64,000 nt of DNA from Oleispira antarctica RB-8 (GTDB taxonomy: Bacteria > Pseudomonadota > Gammaproteobacteria > Pseudomonadales > Oceanobacteraceae): positions 1,759,350-1,823,349 of the forward strand of contig FO203512.1 in assembly GCA_000967895.1 (NCBI GenBank), written 5' to 3'. This document shows positions 1 to 8,548 of this stretch, piece after piece. Each line of letters begins with the position of its first letter. Positions within the stretch are counted from its first letter, which is position 1. The position numbers and the translations under genes are program-made. Below the pieces are notes generated by a model. The model saw only the letters and a list, made by a program, of their open reading frames with translations. It was not told the origin of the DNA and ran no database searches.

Positions 1-335
1 AATTTAATAAACGGCATGATGCATTTGTTGGGTAGGTATTCAGAGGCTATTCGGTTAACGGTCCAGGCAAATTCACCACTGGCGCATTCATGCTTTTCTA
101 TTTTAGGAAAAAGGATGATTAATTTATCGATAATAGACTCACATCTCACCGTTAAAGTCGTTCCAATAGCCGCTTTTCTGATTACTAAATTAAGTGCTAA
201 CAAATCTTGAGTAGGGCTTGGCTTCGCAACTTCTACAACGGCGTCTTTAGTTTTTTCTTTTGAGTAATGCTTTATTAACGAATAAGCAGCGACAGCGATA
301 ATAGCAATGACTATTAGTGTGATAATTGGGTCCAT
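1..335 (-). CDS. Partial membrane-anchored hypothetical protein (3' end beyond the window)
   Basis: An open frame on the minus strand starts at an ATG at 333-335 and stays open to base 1, so the C-terminus lies outside the window; about 111 residues are visible. The N-terminus reads MDPIITLIVIAIIAVAAYSL, a single hydrophobic helix, then a basic stretch (KHYSKEKTK) and a soluble part with several cysteines. A good ribosome binding site (AAGGAAG) lies a few bases upstream of the ATG. The topology suggests a signal-anchored protein with its bulk on one side of the inner membrane. I do not recognise the family. A terminator separates it from the methyltransferase gene upstream, so it is probably transcribed on its own. 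Confidence 0.6.
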   Translation of the reverse strand, partial: MDPIITLIVIAIIAVAAYSLIKHYSKEKTKDAVVEVAKPSPTQDLLALNLVIRKAAIGTTLTVRCESIIDKLIILFPKIEKHECASGEFAWTVNRIASEYLPNKCIMPFIK

Positions 336-368
336 TTAAACTTCCTTTTTAGGCGTGTTTCAGTAATC

Positions 369-394
369 AAAAAACCCTCAAACTGAGGGTTTTT
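369..394 (-). terminator. Rho-independent terminator downstream of the RlmI-like gene
   Basis: CCCTCA (375-380) and TGAGGG (384-389) form a stem with a three-base loop, flanked by A- and T-runs on the two sides, so it could work in both directions. It lies just after the stop of the methyltransferase gene at 406. Confidence 0.8.
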
Positions 395-405
395 GTATTA
401 TTAGG

Positions 406-1410
406 TTATAGCTGACAGATCGCGACTTTCAGCGGTGGATTACCATCGGGGCTAGGAAAATCAGCCTCGGGTAATAACATTTCAATACTTTTTAAAGGAC
501 GACCGGCTTTAATTGCACAACGTTTTAATGATTCTAGCCACTCATCACGATCCACTTGAGCAACGTTATTGCAGCAAATTAATTGTCCGCCACTTTTGGT
601 CGCTAATAAACTGGGCTTAAACAGTGATTGATAATCTCGAATTAAATCAACATTGCCAAAGGCACTTTTGGCCCAGCGGGGTGGGTCTAAAAATACCAAG
701 TCAAATTGCTCTGGCTTGTGCTTTGGATATTTAGGCAGTTTTTTGCCACGACGTACCGCGATGGGCATATTAGCGAATTGTTTAATCGCTGGAAATACAT
801 CGGAGTGAATAAATTCAACTTGCTTGAGATTATTCAACTTAGCGTTCTCCATGCCAACGGCGAGTGACGATTCTGCGAAATCAACATTCACCACGCGCTT
901 AGCGCCGCCAACTCCAGCGGCAATACCGATGCCACAGGTATAAGAGAATAAATTGAGTACCGTTTTGCCTTCGCTATTGGCTTTTACATAGCGGCGGCCA
1001 GCGCGTAAATCTAAGAATAACCATGGGTCTTGGCCCTGATGGCGGCCTTTTACACGATATTTAACTCCTAGCTCGCTCGCTTCCATAGCCATGCCATCCA
1101 GTTCGTGGATTTCTACAGAGCTATCTTGAATACGAGAATTGTTGCCGCTGCGGTCGTTATAAACGAAGTGCACATCGGGGAATTCTTTGGCTGCGAATTC
1201 ATGTACTTGTGTCAGCTCGTCATCGGTAACGGACTGATGAAAGGTTTGTAAAATCAATAACGGGCCATAGCGGTCTAACGTCGTGCCGGGTAAGCCTTCG
1301 TTAGTGCCGTGAAAAATACGGTAGCAATCGGTGTTTTCTGCTAGCCATTGTGCTTTTAAATCAGAGCGATTTTGCCAAGCTTGGCTAATTAGGGTTTTTA
1401 ATTCATTCAT
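406..1410 (-). CDS. RlmI-like class I SAM-dependent rRNA methyltransferase
   Basis: A 334-residue cytosolic methyltransferase of the COG1092 (RlmI/RlmK-like) group, which makes 5-methylcytosine in 23S rRNA. The Rossmann SAM-binding motif reads LNLFSYTCGIGIAAG (about residues 150-165), followed by the acidic VNVDFAE strand end. The catalytic-region motif is FLDPPRWAKSAFG and a late strand contains ICCNN. It is shorter than E. coli RlmI (about 396 aa) because most of the N-terminal PUA-like region is missing, so the exact target base is uncertain. The start is an ATG at 1410 with an adjacent overlapping ATG and no clear Shine-Dalgarno. It appears monocistronic, ending at the terminator at 369-394. 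Confidence 0.82.
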   Translation of the reverse strand: MNELKTLISQAWQNRSDLKAQWLAENTDCYRIFHGTNEGLPGTTLDRYGPLLILQTFHQSVTDDELTQVHEFAAKEFPDVHFVYNDRSGNNSRIQDSSVEIHELDGMAMEASELGVKYRVKGRHQGQDPWLFLDLRAGRRYVKANSEGKTVLNLFSYTCGIGIAAGVGGAKRVVNVDFAESSLAVGMENAKLNNLKQVEFIHSDVFPAIKQFANMPIAVRRGKKLPKYPKHKPEQFDLVFLDPPRWAKSAFGNVDLIRDYQSLFKPSLLATKSGGQLICCNNVAQVDRDEWLESLKRCAIKAGRPLKSIEMLLPEADFPSPDGNPPLKVAICQL

Positions 1411-1506
1411 GGCCGCAGTCTAACAGCTTAGGCCAATGGCTTGAAGAACAAGTACTTGAAGATAAGACGCTTGATGGAATAATGCAGGTTGGCTATTATT
1501 CTGCCT

Positions 1507-1728
1507 ATGAAAGAAATCATCGTTTCCCTACACATATCTCGCGACGACTACCTCTCCTTTTACCAGGGGCAGGTGCAAACTGTTGTTGCTACGGCAACGG
1601 ACGGGCGTATTGTCCGTTTCCCAGCTGGTATATTGAAGCATGTTGTCGGTCATGAAGGCATTCATGGCACCTTTCGCATACTTTTTGACGCAAATAACAA
1701 ATTTGATGGTATTACTGCGCTCAATTAA
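1507..1728 (+). CDS. DUF2835 family small protein
   Basis: A 73-residue protein starting MKEIIVSLHISRDDYLSFYQ. It has the DUF2835 pattern: a beta strand, then YQG, a DGRxVxFPA segment, and HEGIHGxFxxxFDxNNKF near the end. The family is widespread in Gammaproteobacteria and has no assigned function. A TTG six codons upstream (1489) is an alternative start, but family members begin at this methionine. No strong ribosome binding site is visible for either. The gene stands alone between the minus-strand methyltransferase and pyrD. Confidence 0.78.
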   Translation: MKEIIVSLHISRDDYLSFYQGQVQTVVATATDGRIVRFPAGILKHVVGHEGIHGTFRILFDANNKFDGITALN

Positions 1729-1893
1729 TCTCTGCAAGATGGTTCTTCACTGCTCTGGTTGTCCGCAGGATTGTGGGGTTAAATGCGCAGGTATAAGGCT
1801 TTAGTCGTTTATAAATAAGCCTCTTTGTCGTATACTGTGCGCGATTTTTTAGCGCATTCACAACTTTTAAACAAATGGCAAAAGGCGAAGATA

Positions 1894-2937
1894 ATGTCAG
1901 GTCTCGATTGGTACGGCTTAGCACGAAAGGTAATGTTCAAAATGAGCGGCGAAACCTCTCATGAACTTGGCCTTGATATGCTTGGCGCTGCAGAGCGTTT
2001 GTCTTTATTGTCTTATATCGCCCCTAAAATCCCCGACTGCCCAGTCGATGTGATGGGCATTACGTTTCCAAATCCTGTCGGTTTAGCGGCGGGCTTGGAT
2101 AAGAACGGCGATTACATTGATGCTTTTGCCCGCTTAGGTTTTGGCTTTATTGAAATTGGTACCATTACGCCACGCCCTCAGCCGGGTAATCCTAAACCAC
2201 GTTTGTTCCGTATTGCTGAGAAACAGGCGATTATTAATCGCATGGGGTTCAACAATAAGGGCGTCGATCACCTTGTGGAGCAGGTTAAGAAAGCAAAGTT
2301 CAAAGGCGTATTGGGCATTAATATTGGTAAAAACTTCGATACTCCGGTTGAGAATGCCGTAGATGATTACCTGATTTGTTTGAATAAAGTGTATCAATAC
2401 GCGACTTACATCACTGTGAATATCTCTTCGCCCAATACCCCAGGACTGCGTGATTTGCAGTTTGGCGATACTCTTGATGAGCTATTGGCACCGATCAGAG
2501 CCCGTCAGTTAGAATTGGCAGAAGAATTTGGCTACAAGCCAGTATTGGTGAAGATTGCCCCAGATATGGACGAAGAAAACGTTCGTTTGGTAGCAGAAAC
2601 GCTGATCAAAAATAACATCGATGGCGTAATCGCAACGAATACCACGCTATCTCGTGAAGGGGTAGAAGGGCACAAGTTTGGTGCTGAAGCGGGTGGTTTA
2701 AGTGGTGCACCATTAGAAGACTCTGCAACAGAGACGGTTGCGGCTTTAGTGGCTGCCTTAGATGGCAAGCTTCCGGTTATTGGTGTGGGGGGTATTTTAG
2801 ATGGTAGTGGTGCCGTTGAAAAAATCGATGCCGGTGCTCAGCTAGTGCAAATATACAGTGGTTTTATTTTCCGTGGTCCCGAATTGATTCGTGAAAGTGT
2901 TGATGCTATCGCGGCTCAGTTTGCTCGTGGTAAGTAA
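1894..2937 (+). CDS. pyrD: Dihydroorotate dehydrogenase (quinone), class 2
   Basis: Oxidises dihydroorotate to orotate in pyrimidine synthesis and passes electrons to ubiquinone at the inner membrane. The 347-residue product has the FMN-binding TIM barrel: [22 protein letters not shown], the catalytic-serine segment [11 protein letters not shown] that defines class 2, [16 protein letters not shown] and the phosphate-binding IGVGGI near the C-terminus. The N-terminal helix that docks on the membrane ([19 protein letters not shown]) marks the true start. I chose the ATG at 1894 over a TTG at 1825 because the extra 23 residues are not conserved and AAAAGGCGAAG precedes this ATG. A strong terminator follows. 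Confidence 0.93.
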   Translation: MSGLDWYGLARKVMFKMSGETSHELGLDMLGAAERLSLLSYIAPKIPDCPVDVMGITFPNPVGLAAGLDKNGDYIDAFARLGFGFIEIGTITPRPQPGNPKPRLFRIAEKQAIINRMGFNNKGVDHLVEQVKKAKFKGVLGINIGKNFDTPVENAVDDYLICLNKVYQYATYITVNISSPNTPGLRDLQFGDTLDELLAPIRARQLELAEEFGYKPVLVKIAPDMDEENVRLVAETLIKNNIDGVIATNTTLSREGVEGHKFGAEAGGLSGAPLEDSATETVAALVAALDGKLPVIGVGGILDGSGAVEKIDAGAQLVQIYSGFIFRGPELIRESVDAIAAQFARGK

Positions 2938-2989
2938 TTTAGGTGCTAAATAAGTACTTAAAGTATTTTAAAGGTAGATACTGAAGATA

Positions 2990-3022
2990 AAAGAAAGCCC
3001 AGATCTAAGCTGGGCTTTCTTT
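2990..3022. terminator. Bidirectional terminator shared by pyrD and rmf
   Basis: AAAGAAAGCCCAG (2990-3002) and CTGGGCTTTCTTT (3010-3022) are perfect 13-base arms with a short loop. The terminal A- and T-rich ends allow termination of both convergent genes. Confidence 0.9.
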
Positions 3023-3074
3023 ATTTTACTGTCTCCCTGGTGAGGAGAGCTGAATTATTTATCGTATAAATACG

Positions 3075-3269
3075 TTAGAGAGTCAGTTTATGAATGCCAG
3101 AAACGCCCGTCATTCCGTCCCAGTTGTCTGATCGACCTTCACGCCAGCCAGACATCCATGATTCATGGGCTGGGCCTGCTGGGGCAAGATCCTTGGAGCG
3201 ACGCTCGGCGCCGGCTAAGTAACCACGTGTAAAAGCGCGTTGCTGCTGGTCGCGTTTCTGTTTCTTCAT
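3075..3269 (-). CDS. rmf: Ribosome modulation factor
   Basis: A 64-residue basic protein that in stationary phase binds 70S ribosomes and promotes inactive 100S dimers. It begins MKKQKRDQQQRAFTRGYLAG, matching the family signature (MKRQKRD...RGYQAG), and keeps the central GRSK-like and SWMSGWREGR motifs. E. coli Rmf is 55 residues; this one has a slightly longer C-terminal tail. It is divergent from rlmKL across about 200 bases and convergent with pyrD, sharing the terminator at 2990-3022. Confidence 0.92.
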   Translation of the reverse strand: MKKQKRDQQQRAFTRGYLAGAERRSKDLAPAGPAHESWMSGWREGRSDNWDGMTGVSGIHKLTL

Positions 3270-3480
3270 AGAGTATCCTCACTCAAAATATTAAACAGTA
3301 AGCCTGCTAAGCTAAAATAAACCTTCACAGGCCTTTGGTCAGGCATCAAGAATGTGCACTCATATTCTTAATGCCATGACATGTTGTACCGCGTTAACGG
3401 CTCGGCTGTAACGATTATTTATTTCTATTAAACCTGGTTTTTAAAACAATCAGCTATTTGACAAATTAGGTGTGCAGAGC

Positions 3481-5805
3481 ATGCAAGAATTAACAATGGG
3501 TCAGCCGCGCGAAATATTTGCCGTATGTCCAAAAGGTGTAGAACAACTTTTAGCTGATGAAATCAGACAGTTAGGCGGCGAAGTGATCAAAGAAAGTCAC
3601 TTGGGCGTTAGCTGGTTGGGAGACCTTGAATTAGCGTACCGTTTTTGTCTATGGACAAGACTCGCCACCCGATTATTGCTGCCCTTGAAAGAAAGTCAGG
3701 TAGACGATATTGACCAGATGTACGATGCGGCGTACGACATCCCATGGTCCGAATTTTTTACGGTTGATAAAAGCATACGCATCGATTTTCACGGTAAATC
3801 TGAGTTTGTAAATAATACTCAGTTTGGCGGCCAGAAGATTAAAGACGCTATCTGTGACCGCTTCCGCGCTGACGTTGGCGCTCGCCCAAATGTTGATAAA
3901 GACGCTGACGTAAAGATCGAAGTACAGCTGCGTCATGGACGTATCACCATTAGTTTAAACATCGCGGGTGACAGCTTACACAAACGTGGTTATCGCTTAA
4001 TGCCAGGCCAAGCACCGCTAAAAGAAAACTTAGCGGCGGCTTTGTTGATTCGTGCGGGTTGGCCTGCGCGTGCAGCCAAAGGTGAAAACTTACTCGACCC
4101 AATGTGTGGTTCGGGCACGTTATTAATTGAAGGCTTACTCATGGCGGCTGACATTGCGCCAGGCTTAAATCGCCAAGTACAGGGCTTTGAAGCCTTGAAA
4201 TTACATGATCGTAGCGTATGGAAAACCATCGTAGATGAAGCGCGCCAGCGCCGCACCGATGGCCTTGCCTCGATGGAAAGCCAGTTTTTTGGTTATGAAA
4301 ACAACCCTTTTCAAGTTGAAGCGACACTGTCTAACTTCTCGCGCGCTGGAGTGGGCGATGACATCTTAGACGAGAAAGTTCAGATTCAGTCTAAGTCGTT
4401 TCAAGAATTATGGTTGCGTGAAAGTGTGATTAAAAAGGGCGGTTTGATTATTTGTAACCCACCTTACGGTGAGCGTTTATCGGAACTGCCTCAGCTTGCG
4501 CCTTTGTACAACGAATTGAATGAAGTAACTCGTGCGACCTTACCCGATTGGGGTATGGCGCTGATTACTGGCAATGTTGATTTGGCGCGCAGTATTCGCC
4601 GCCCAATGCACAAAAAGTACAGTTTTTATAACGGCGCCATTCCTTGTACGTTCTTGGTCTTTAATGCCTGCGATGAACGTTCCATGACGGTACTGACCAC
4701 CTCGATTCGTGGTCCTGTTGAAGCCTTTGCTAACCGCTTGAAGAAAAATCTTAAACCGTTACGTAAATGGGCAAAACGCGAGAACATTAACTGTTACCGT
4801 ATCTATGATGCTGACTTACCAGAATATTCAGTCGCTATCGATATGTATAACGATTGCCTACACGTACAAGAATACGTAGCCCCTAAAACGATTGAACCGG
4901 CTAAGGCTGAACGTCGCATCTTGGATCTTCTGGCGGTATTGCCAGAAGTAACCGGAATCGCGAAAGAGAATATTGTACTGAAACGCCGTGAGCGTCAGTC
5001 GGGTAAAAAGCAATATCAACGTAATAGTGATTTCCAGCAAGAAGCCGAATCGCACCGCATGGAAGTGATTGAAGGCAATGCTAAAATCTGGGTAAACCTG
5101 CAAGATTACCTCGATACAGGCTTGTTTTTGGATCATCGCCCAACGCGTATGAATATCGCAGCCATTGCCAAGGGTCAGCGCTTCTTAAACCTATTTTGCT
5201 ATACCGCAACGGCCAGTGTGCATGCGGCGGTTGCTGGGGCGAAAACAACCACATCGGTAGATTTGTCCAAGACCTATTTAAACTGGGCTGAAGATAACTT
5301 CCGCTTAAACGGTTTGTTGGAAAAAACGACGCAAGGTAATCAAGGCAAAGTTGCCGCAATGCCGAGCAAGGACAATACTCGAGGCAGCTCGCGAGCAGTG
5401 ACCAACCCTTGGGGCGCCCAAGAGCAAGCACAAAAGAAAGATGAGAAGCATCAGTTCATCGAAGCCGACTGCCGTGAATGGTTAAAAACGATTCAAACCC
5501 AAACAGAAGAAGAAAAGTACGATTTGATCTTTATGGATCCACCGACTTTTTCTAACTCAAAGAAAATGGAAGGTATTTTGGACATTCAGCGAGATCATGT
5601 TGAATTGATCGAAATGGCGATGGCGCGTTTGACCAAGCACGGTCTATTGATCTTCTCAAACAACCTGAGAAAGTTCGATATGGACGAAAGCGCACTAAAA
5701 CAGTTCACAATTGATAATGTAAGCGCTAAATCAGTGCCGAATGACTATTCGCGTCGTGCAAATATTCATCATTGCTTTGAAATTCGTCACGCTAAGAAAA
5801 AGTAA
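3481..5805 (+). CDS. rlmL: Bifunctional 23S rRNA methyltransferase RlmKL (m7G2069 / m2G2445)
   Basis: A cytosolic fusion enzyme that modifies two guanines of 23S rRNA. The N-terminal half (RlmL) has a THUMP domain, then LLDPMCGSGTLLIEG for SAM and ICNPPYGERL for catalysis (about residues 205-330). The C-terminal half (RlmK) has FLDHRPTR, LNLFCYTATASVHAA and FMDPPTFSNS. The start is taken as ATG 3481, with TTAGG about 10 bases upstream; GTG 3472 and ATG 3496 are alternatives. Within the RlmK half an insertion of about 35-40 polar residues (roughly 620-660) separates the NGLLEKT helix from FIEADCREWL and is absent from E. coli RlmL as I recall it. A terminator follows at 5832. Confidence 0.93.
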   Translation: MQELTMGQPREIFAVCPKGVEQLLADEIRQLGGEVIKESHLGVSWLGDLELAYRFCLWTRLATRLLLPLKESQVDDIDQMYDAAYDIPWSEFFTVDKSIRIDFHGKSEFVNNTQFGGQKIKDAICDRFRADVGARPNVDKDADVKIEVQLRHGRITISLNIAGDSLHKRGYRLMPGQAPLKENLAAALLIRAGWPARAAKGENLLDPMCGSGTLLIEGLLMAADIAPGLNRQVQGFEALKLHDRSVWKTIVDEARQRRTDGLASMESQFFGYENNPFQVEATLSNFSRAGVGDDILDEKVQIQSKSFQELWLRESVIKKGGLIICNPPYGERLSELPQLAPLYNELNEVTRATLPDWGMALITGNVDLARSIRRPMHKKYSFYNGAIPCTFLVFNACDERSMTVLTTSIRGPVEAFANRLKKNLKPLRKWAKRENINCYRIYDADLPEYSVAIDMYNDCLHVQEYVAPKTIEPAKAERRILDLLAVLPEVTGIAKENIVLKRRERQSGKKQYQRNSDFQQEAESHRMEVIEGNAKIWVNLQDYLDTGLFLDHRPTRMNIAAIAKGQRFLNLFCYTATASVHAAVAGAKTTTSVDLSKTYLNWAEDNFRLNGLLEKTTQGNQGKVAAMPSKDNTRGSSRAVTNPWGAQEQAQKKDEKHQFIEADCREWLKTIQTQTEEEKYDLIFMDPPTFSNSKKMEGILDIQRDHVELIEMAMARLTKHGLLIFSNNLRKFDMDESALKQFTIDNVSAKSVPNDYSRRANIHHCFEIRHAKKK

Positions 5806-5831
5806 GAAAAAATAAAGCTTCTTTCTAGGGC

Positions 5832-5877
5832 GCTTCAATACTGTCATTGCACAGTAATGGAGCGCTTTTTTTTGCCT
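5832..5877 (+). terminator. Rho-independent terminator after rlmKL
   Basis: GCGCTTC...ACTGT pairs with ACAGT...GGAGCGC, with a mismatched middle, and is followed by eight T residues. It lies about 27 bases after the rlmKL stop. Confidence 0.8.
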
Positions 5878-5990
5878 TTAATTTTGCCAATGTCGACATT
5901 GGTATGATACCTGCTAAGTTTAAATAAATATTTAATGCCAGATTCATTTGATCAAGCATTTTAAAGACAGTAATAGCAAAGGGCCTTAAT

Positions 5991-7229
5991 GTGGTGACTG
6001 AAAATATAGCAAATGTATCGAGTGCGGTAGAAACTTTAGTTCAAAGTTCAAATACCATGTTCATCTTATTAGGCGCCATCATGGTTTTGGCCATGCATGC
6101 AGGCTTCGCCTTTCTTGAAGTGGGCACGGTCCGTCATAAGAACCAAGTTAATGCCTTGGTTAAAATCTTAACTGACTTCGGCATTTCGACTATTGCTTAT
6201 TTTTTCATTGGTTATCAAATCGCCTACGGTATCGATTTTTTCGTCGGTGCTAACGAGCTGGTTGAAAGCAACGGCTATGAACTGGTTAAGTTCTTTTTCT
6301 TATTAACGTTTGCCGCCGCAATTCCCGCGATTGTATCGGGTGGTGTGGCTGAGCGAGCAAAATTCTATCCTATGTTAATTGCATCGTCTTTGATCGTCGC
6401 GTTGGTTTATCCCTTCATTGAAGGGGTTATTTGGAATGGTAATTCTGTGCTGGGGTTCAACTTTCAAGATTGGTTGGAATTAACCTTTGGGGCTCGTTTT
6501 CATGATTTTGCCGGTTCAGTTGTTGTACACAGCGTGGGTGGCTGGATTGGTTTTGCGGCTATTTTGATACTAGGTTCTCGTAAAGGGCGTTATCGCGATG
6601 GTCGTGTTGTCGCGTTTGCACCGTCTAATATTCCATTTTTGGCATTGGGTGCTTGGATCTTAGCGGTTGGCTGGTTTGGCTTTAATGTGATGTCGGCGCA
6701 AACGATGGAAGGCATTTCTGGCTTGGTTGCGGTGAACAGCTTAATGGCCATGGTGGGCGGTACAATTTCGGCAATGGTCGTCGGTAAAAAAGACCCAGGC
6801 TTTATTCATAACGGCCCATTGGCGGGACTTGTTGCGGTATGTGCTGGCTCGGATGTGATGCACCCAGTAGGATCTTTAATAGTGGGGGCTTTGGCAGGTG
6901 GTCTATTTGTATTTGCCTTTATCTATGTGCAAAATAAATTTCCTAAGTTTGATGACGTATTAGGGGTATGGCCGCTGCACGGTTTGTGTGGTTTATGGGG
7001 CGGTATCGCGGCGGGTATTTTTGGCTTAGAAGCTTTAGGCGGAATGGGCGGCGTTAGCTTTATGTCTCAGCTTGTTGGTTCATTAGCGGGTATCACGGTT
7101 GCCGTGACAGGAGGCTTTTTGGTTTACGGGCTTATCGACAAGGTTGTGGGTATTCGCTTAGACGAAGAATCTGAATATAACGGCGCAGATTTATCGATTC
7201 ATAAGATTGGTGCTAACTCAGACGATTAA
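5991..7229 (+). CDS. amt: Ammonium transporter, Amt/Mep/Rh family
   Basis: An inner-membrane channel for ammonium uptake, 412 residues, with about 11 hydrophobic helices. Family hallmarks are MHAGFAFLEVGTVRHKNQVN in the first helices, HDFAGSVVVHSVGGWIGF with the first pore histidine, and VWPLHGLCGLWGG with the second. The C-terminal cytoplasmic tail (IRLDEESEYNGADLSIH) matches the conserved Amt tail. The start is GTG: either of two adjacent GTG codons (5991, 5994) fits, with GGG a few bases upstream. No glnK (PII) gene is adjacent, unlike the common glnK-amtB pair, so PII control would act in trans. Confidence 0.9.
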   Translation: MVTENIANVSSAVETLVQSSNTMFILLGAIMVLAMHAGFAFLEVGTVRHKNQVNALVKILTDFGISTIAYFFIGYQIAYGIDFFVGANELVESNGYELVKFFFLLTFAAAIPAIVSGGVAERAKFYPMLIASSLIVALVYPFIEGVIWNGNSVLGFNFQDWLELTFGARFHDFAGSVVVHSVGGWIGFAAILILGSRKGRYRDGRVVAFAPSNIPFLALGAWILAVGWFGFNVMSAQTMEGISGLVAVNSLMAMVGGTISAMVVGKKDPGFIHNGPLAGLVAVCAGSDVMHPVGSLIVGALAGGLFVFAFIYVQNKFPKFDDVLGVWPLHGLCGLWGGIAAGIFGLEALGGMGGVSFMSQLVGSLAGITVAVTGGFLVYGLIDKVVGIRLDEESEYNGADLSIHKIGANSDD

Positions 7230-7397
7230 TTCAATTAGGGTATTTAATTAACATATTGCTCATGTGCAGACACATTATGCATGAGTAAAATGTTAGGGGT
7301 ATCTTTACGGGGCCTTTGTCGTGCTACTATCAGTGTGCTTTGATTTATCAATTTGTGTTTTACAAAGTTAATCGAATCACAACTAAGGAATACAATC

Positions 7398-8048
7398 ATG
7401 TCTATTCGCCTCGACGAAATCGCTCCAGACTTCACTGTGAATTCCACAGCTGGCAAGCTCACACTTCATGACTGGATTGGTGAGAGCTACGCCATCTTGT
7501 TCTCGCACCCGAAAGATTTTACACCAGTATGCACGACAGAATTCGGTGCCGTTGCTCAGCTTGTTCCTGAATTTGCCAAGCGCAATACAAAGGTTATGGG
7601 CGTATCGGTAGACAGCGTTGAAGAGCATATGAAATGGAAACGCGACATCGAAGCTTTTTCGGGTGCTGATGCTGACTTCCCGATTATTGACGACACTTCT
7701 TTGCAGGTTTCTAAACTCTACGACATGCTACCAGCGGGTGCCTATTTAGCCGATAATCGTACGCCTGCGAATACGGCTACCGTTCGAACTGTGTTTATCA
7801 TCGGTCCGGATAAAAAGGTTCGCTTAACGATGTCTTATCCGATGTCAGTAGGTCGAAATTTTGCTGAGATTTTACGTGCTTTGGATGCTATCCAAATCAC
7901 TGACGGACAACCTATCGCAACACCTGCTAACTGGGTACCCGGAGAAGACGTGATTGTGGCATTGGGCCTGAACGATGACCAGGCGAAAGAAAAATTTGGC
8001 GATCTTGATATTAAATTACCGTATTTGAGATTTGCAAAAACTCCGTAA
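7398..8048 (+). CDS. 1-Cys peroxiredoxin (Prx6 family)
   Basis: A cytosolic thiol peroxidase of 216 residues that reduces hydrogen peroxide and organic hydroperoxides. The catalytic motif PVCTTEFGAVAQL (about residues 44-56) carries the peroxidatic cysteine, preceded by LFSHPKDFTP. The Prx6-type C-terminal extension is present (VRLTMSYPMSVGRNFAEILR, then NWVPGEDVIV). No resolving CP-type cysteine is seen, which fits the 1-Cys class. The start at ATG 7398 has AAGGA upstream; an in-frame ATG at 7353 would add an unrelated 15 residues. The gene has its own terminator. Confidence 0.92.
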   Translation: MSIRLDEIAPDFTVNSTAGKLTLHDWIGESYAILFSHPKDFTPVCTTEFGAVAQLVPEFAKRNTKVMGVSVDSVEEHMKWKRDIEAFSGADADFPIIDDTSLQVSKLYDMLPAGAYLADNRTPANTATVRTVFIIGPDKKVRLTMSYPMSVGRNFAEILRALDAIQITDGQPIATPANWVPGEDVIVALGLNDDQAKEKFGDLDIKLPYLRFAKTP

Positions 8049-8080
8049 AAGTAGAAAACTGAGTAAGTACTAAGTTAAAT

Positions 8081-8126
8081 AAAAAGGGACGTGGGCATTA
8101 TACAATAATGGCTGAGTCCCTTTTTT
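8081..8126 (+). terminator. Terminator after the peroxiredoxin gene
   Basis: AAAAAGGGAC (8081-8090) pairs with GTCCCTTTTT, with an inner CATTAT/ATAATG stem, and ends in a T-run. It isolates the peroxiredoxin gene from the cassette array. Confidence 0.85.
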
Positions 8127-8532
8127 ATGTCTTGAATTTAAGGTTGATGACGATAGCCTTTAGAAAAGAGTTCTTTATTTGATCAGTTTTATTAGTAAAT
8201 AGGCTGTGCATTTAATGAATTTAATTAGGGGTTATTCATACAGCTGATCTTTAGTTTTCACCCATTTTAGTGCGCGTTTGTTCAGAACAGTTATTTAAAA
8301 ATGCGTGTTTGCACTGGAACAATGCAGGAAAGTGTAGCAAAATCAGTGCATTATCAATATAAGCACTGGCATAACGAGACCCTCGTTATCTTGTACGAAA
8401 AGGTGTAAACGCGCATGCGCGTTTTTCTGGAGCTTGGAAATGGATTTCAATAATTACCGAGTTAAATCAATCAGTTGCCGTGAAGTCTCTAAAAGTCACT
8501 TCCGTGCAAACGCGCATGCGCATGATTAAGCG
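8127..8532. other. Non-coding approach to the cassette array
   Basis: About 400 bases without a supportable gene. The left part is AT-rich with no evident structure. The right part contains two copies of a palindromic GCGCATGCGC element and ends in GCGTTAGC, the core site where the first cassette begins. I see no attI-like site, Pc promoter or integrase gene here. Confidence 0.6.
8407..8522. repeat. Palindrome and its partial copy at the left edge of the array
   Basis: AAACGCGCATGCGCGTTT at 8407-8424 is a perfect 18-base palindrome. Its first 14 bases recur at 8508-8521, about 100 bases later and 10 bases before the GCGTTAGC core. Spacing and position resemble the ends of a long, degenerate attC site (VCR-sized, about 120 bases) belonging to a lost upstream cassette. 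This is inferred; R boxes are not clear. Confidence 0.45.
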
Positions 8533-8548
8533 TTAGCTGCAAAAATCT

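Noticed and set aside
16-210. 64-aa plus-strand frame at the left edge
   Set aside because: It lies antisense to the minus-strand gene with a good ribosome binding site, and has no recognisable pattern.
1825-1893. TTG start extension of pyrD
   Set aside because: It adds 23 residues not seen in class 2 PyrD proteins and has no good ribosome binding site.
8407-8522. CRISPR repeats
   Set aside because: Only two copies of a short palindrome; no regular spacing or further units.
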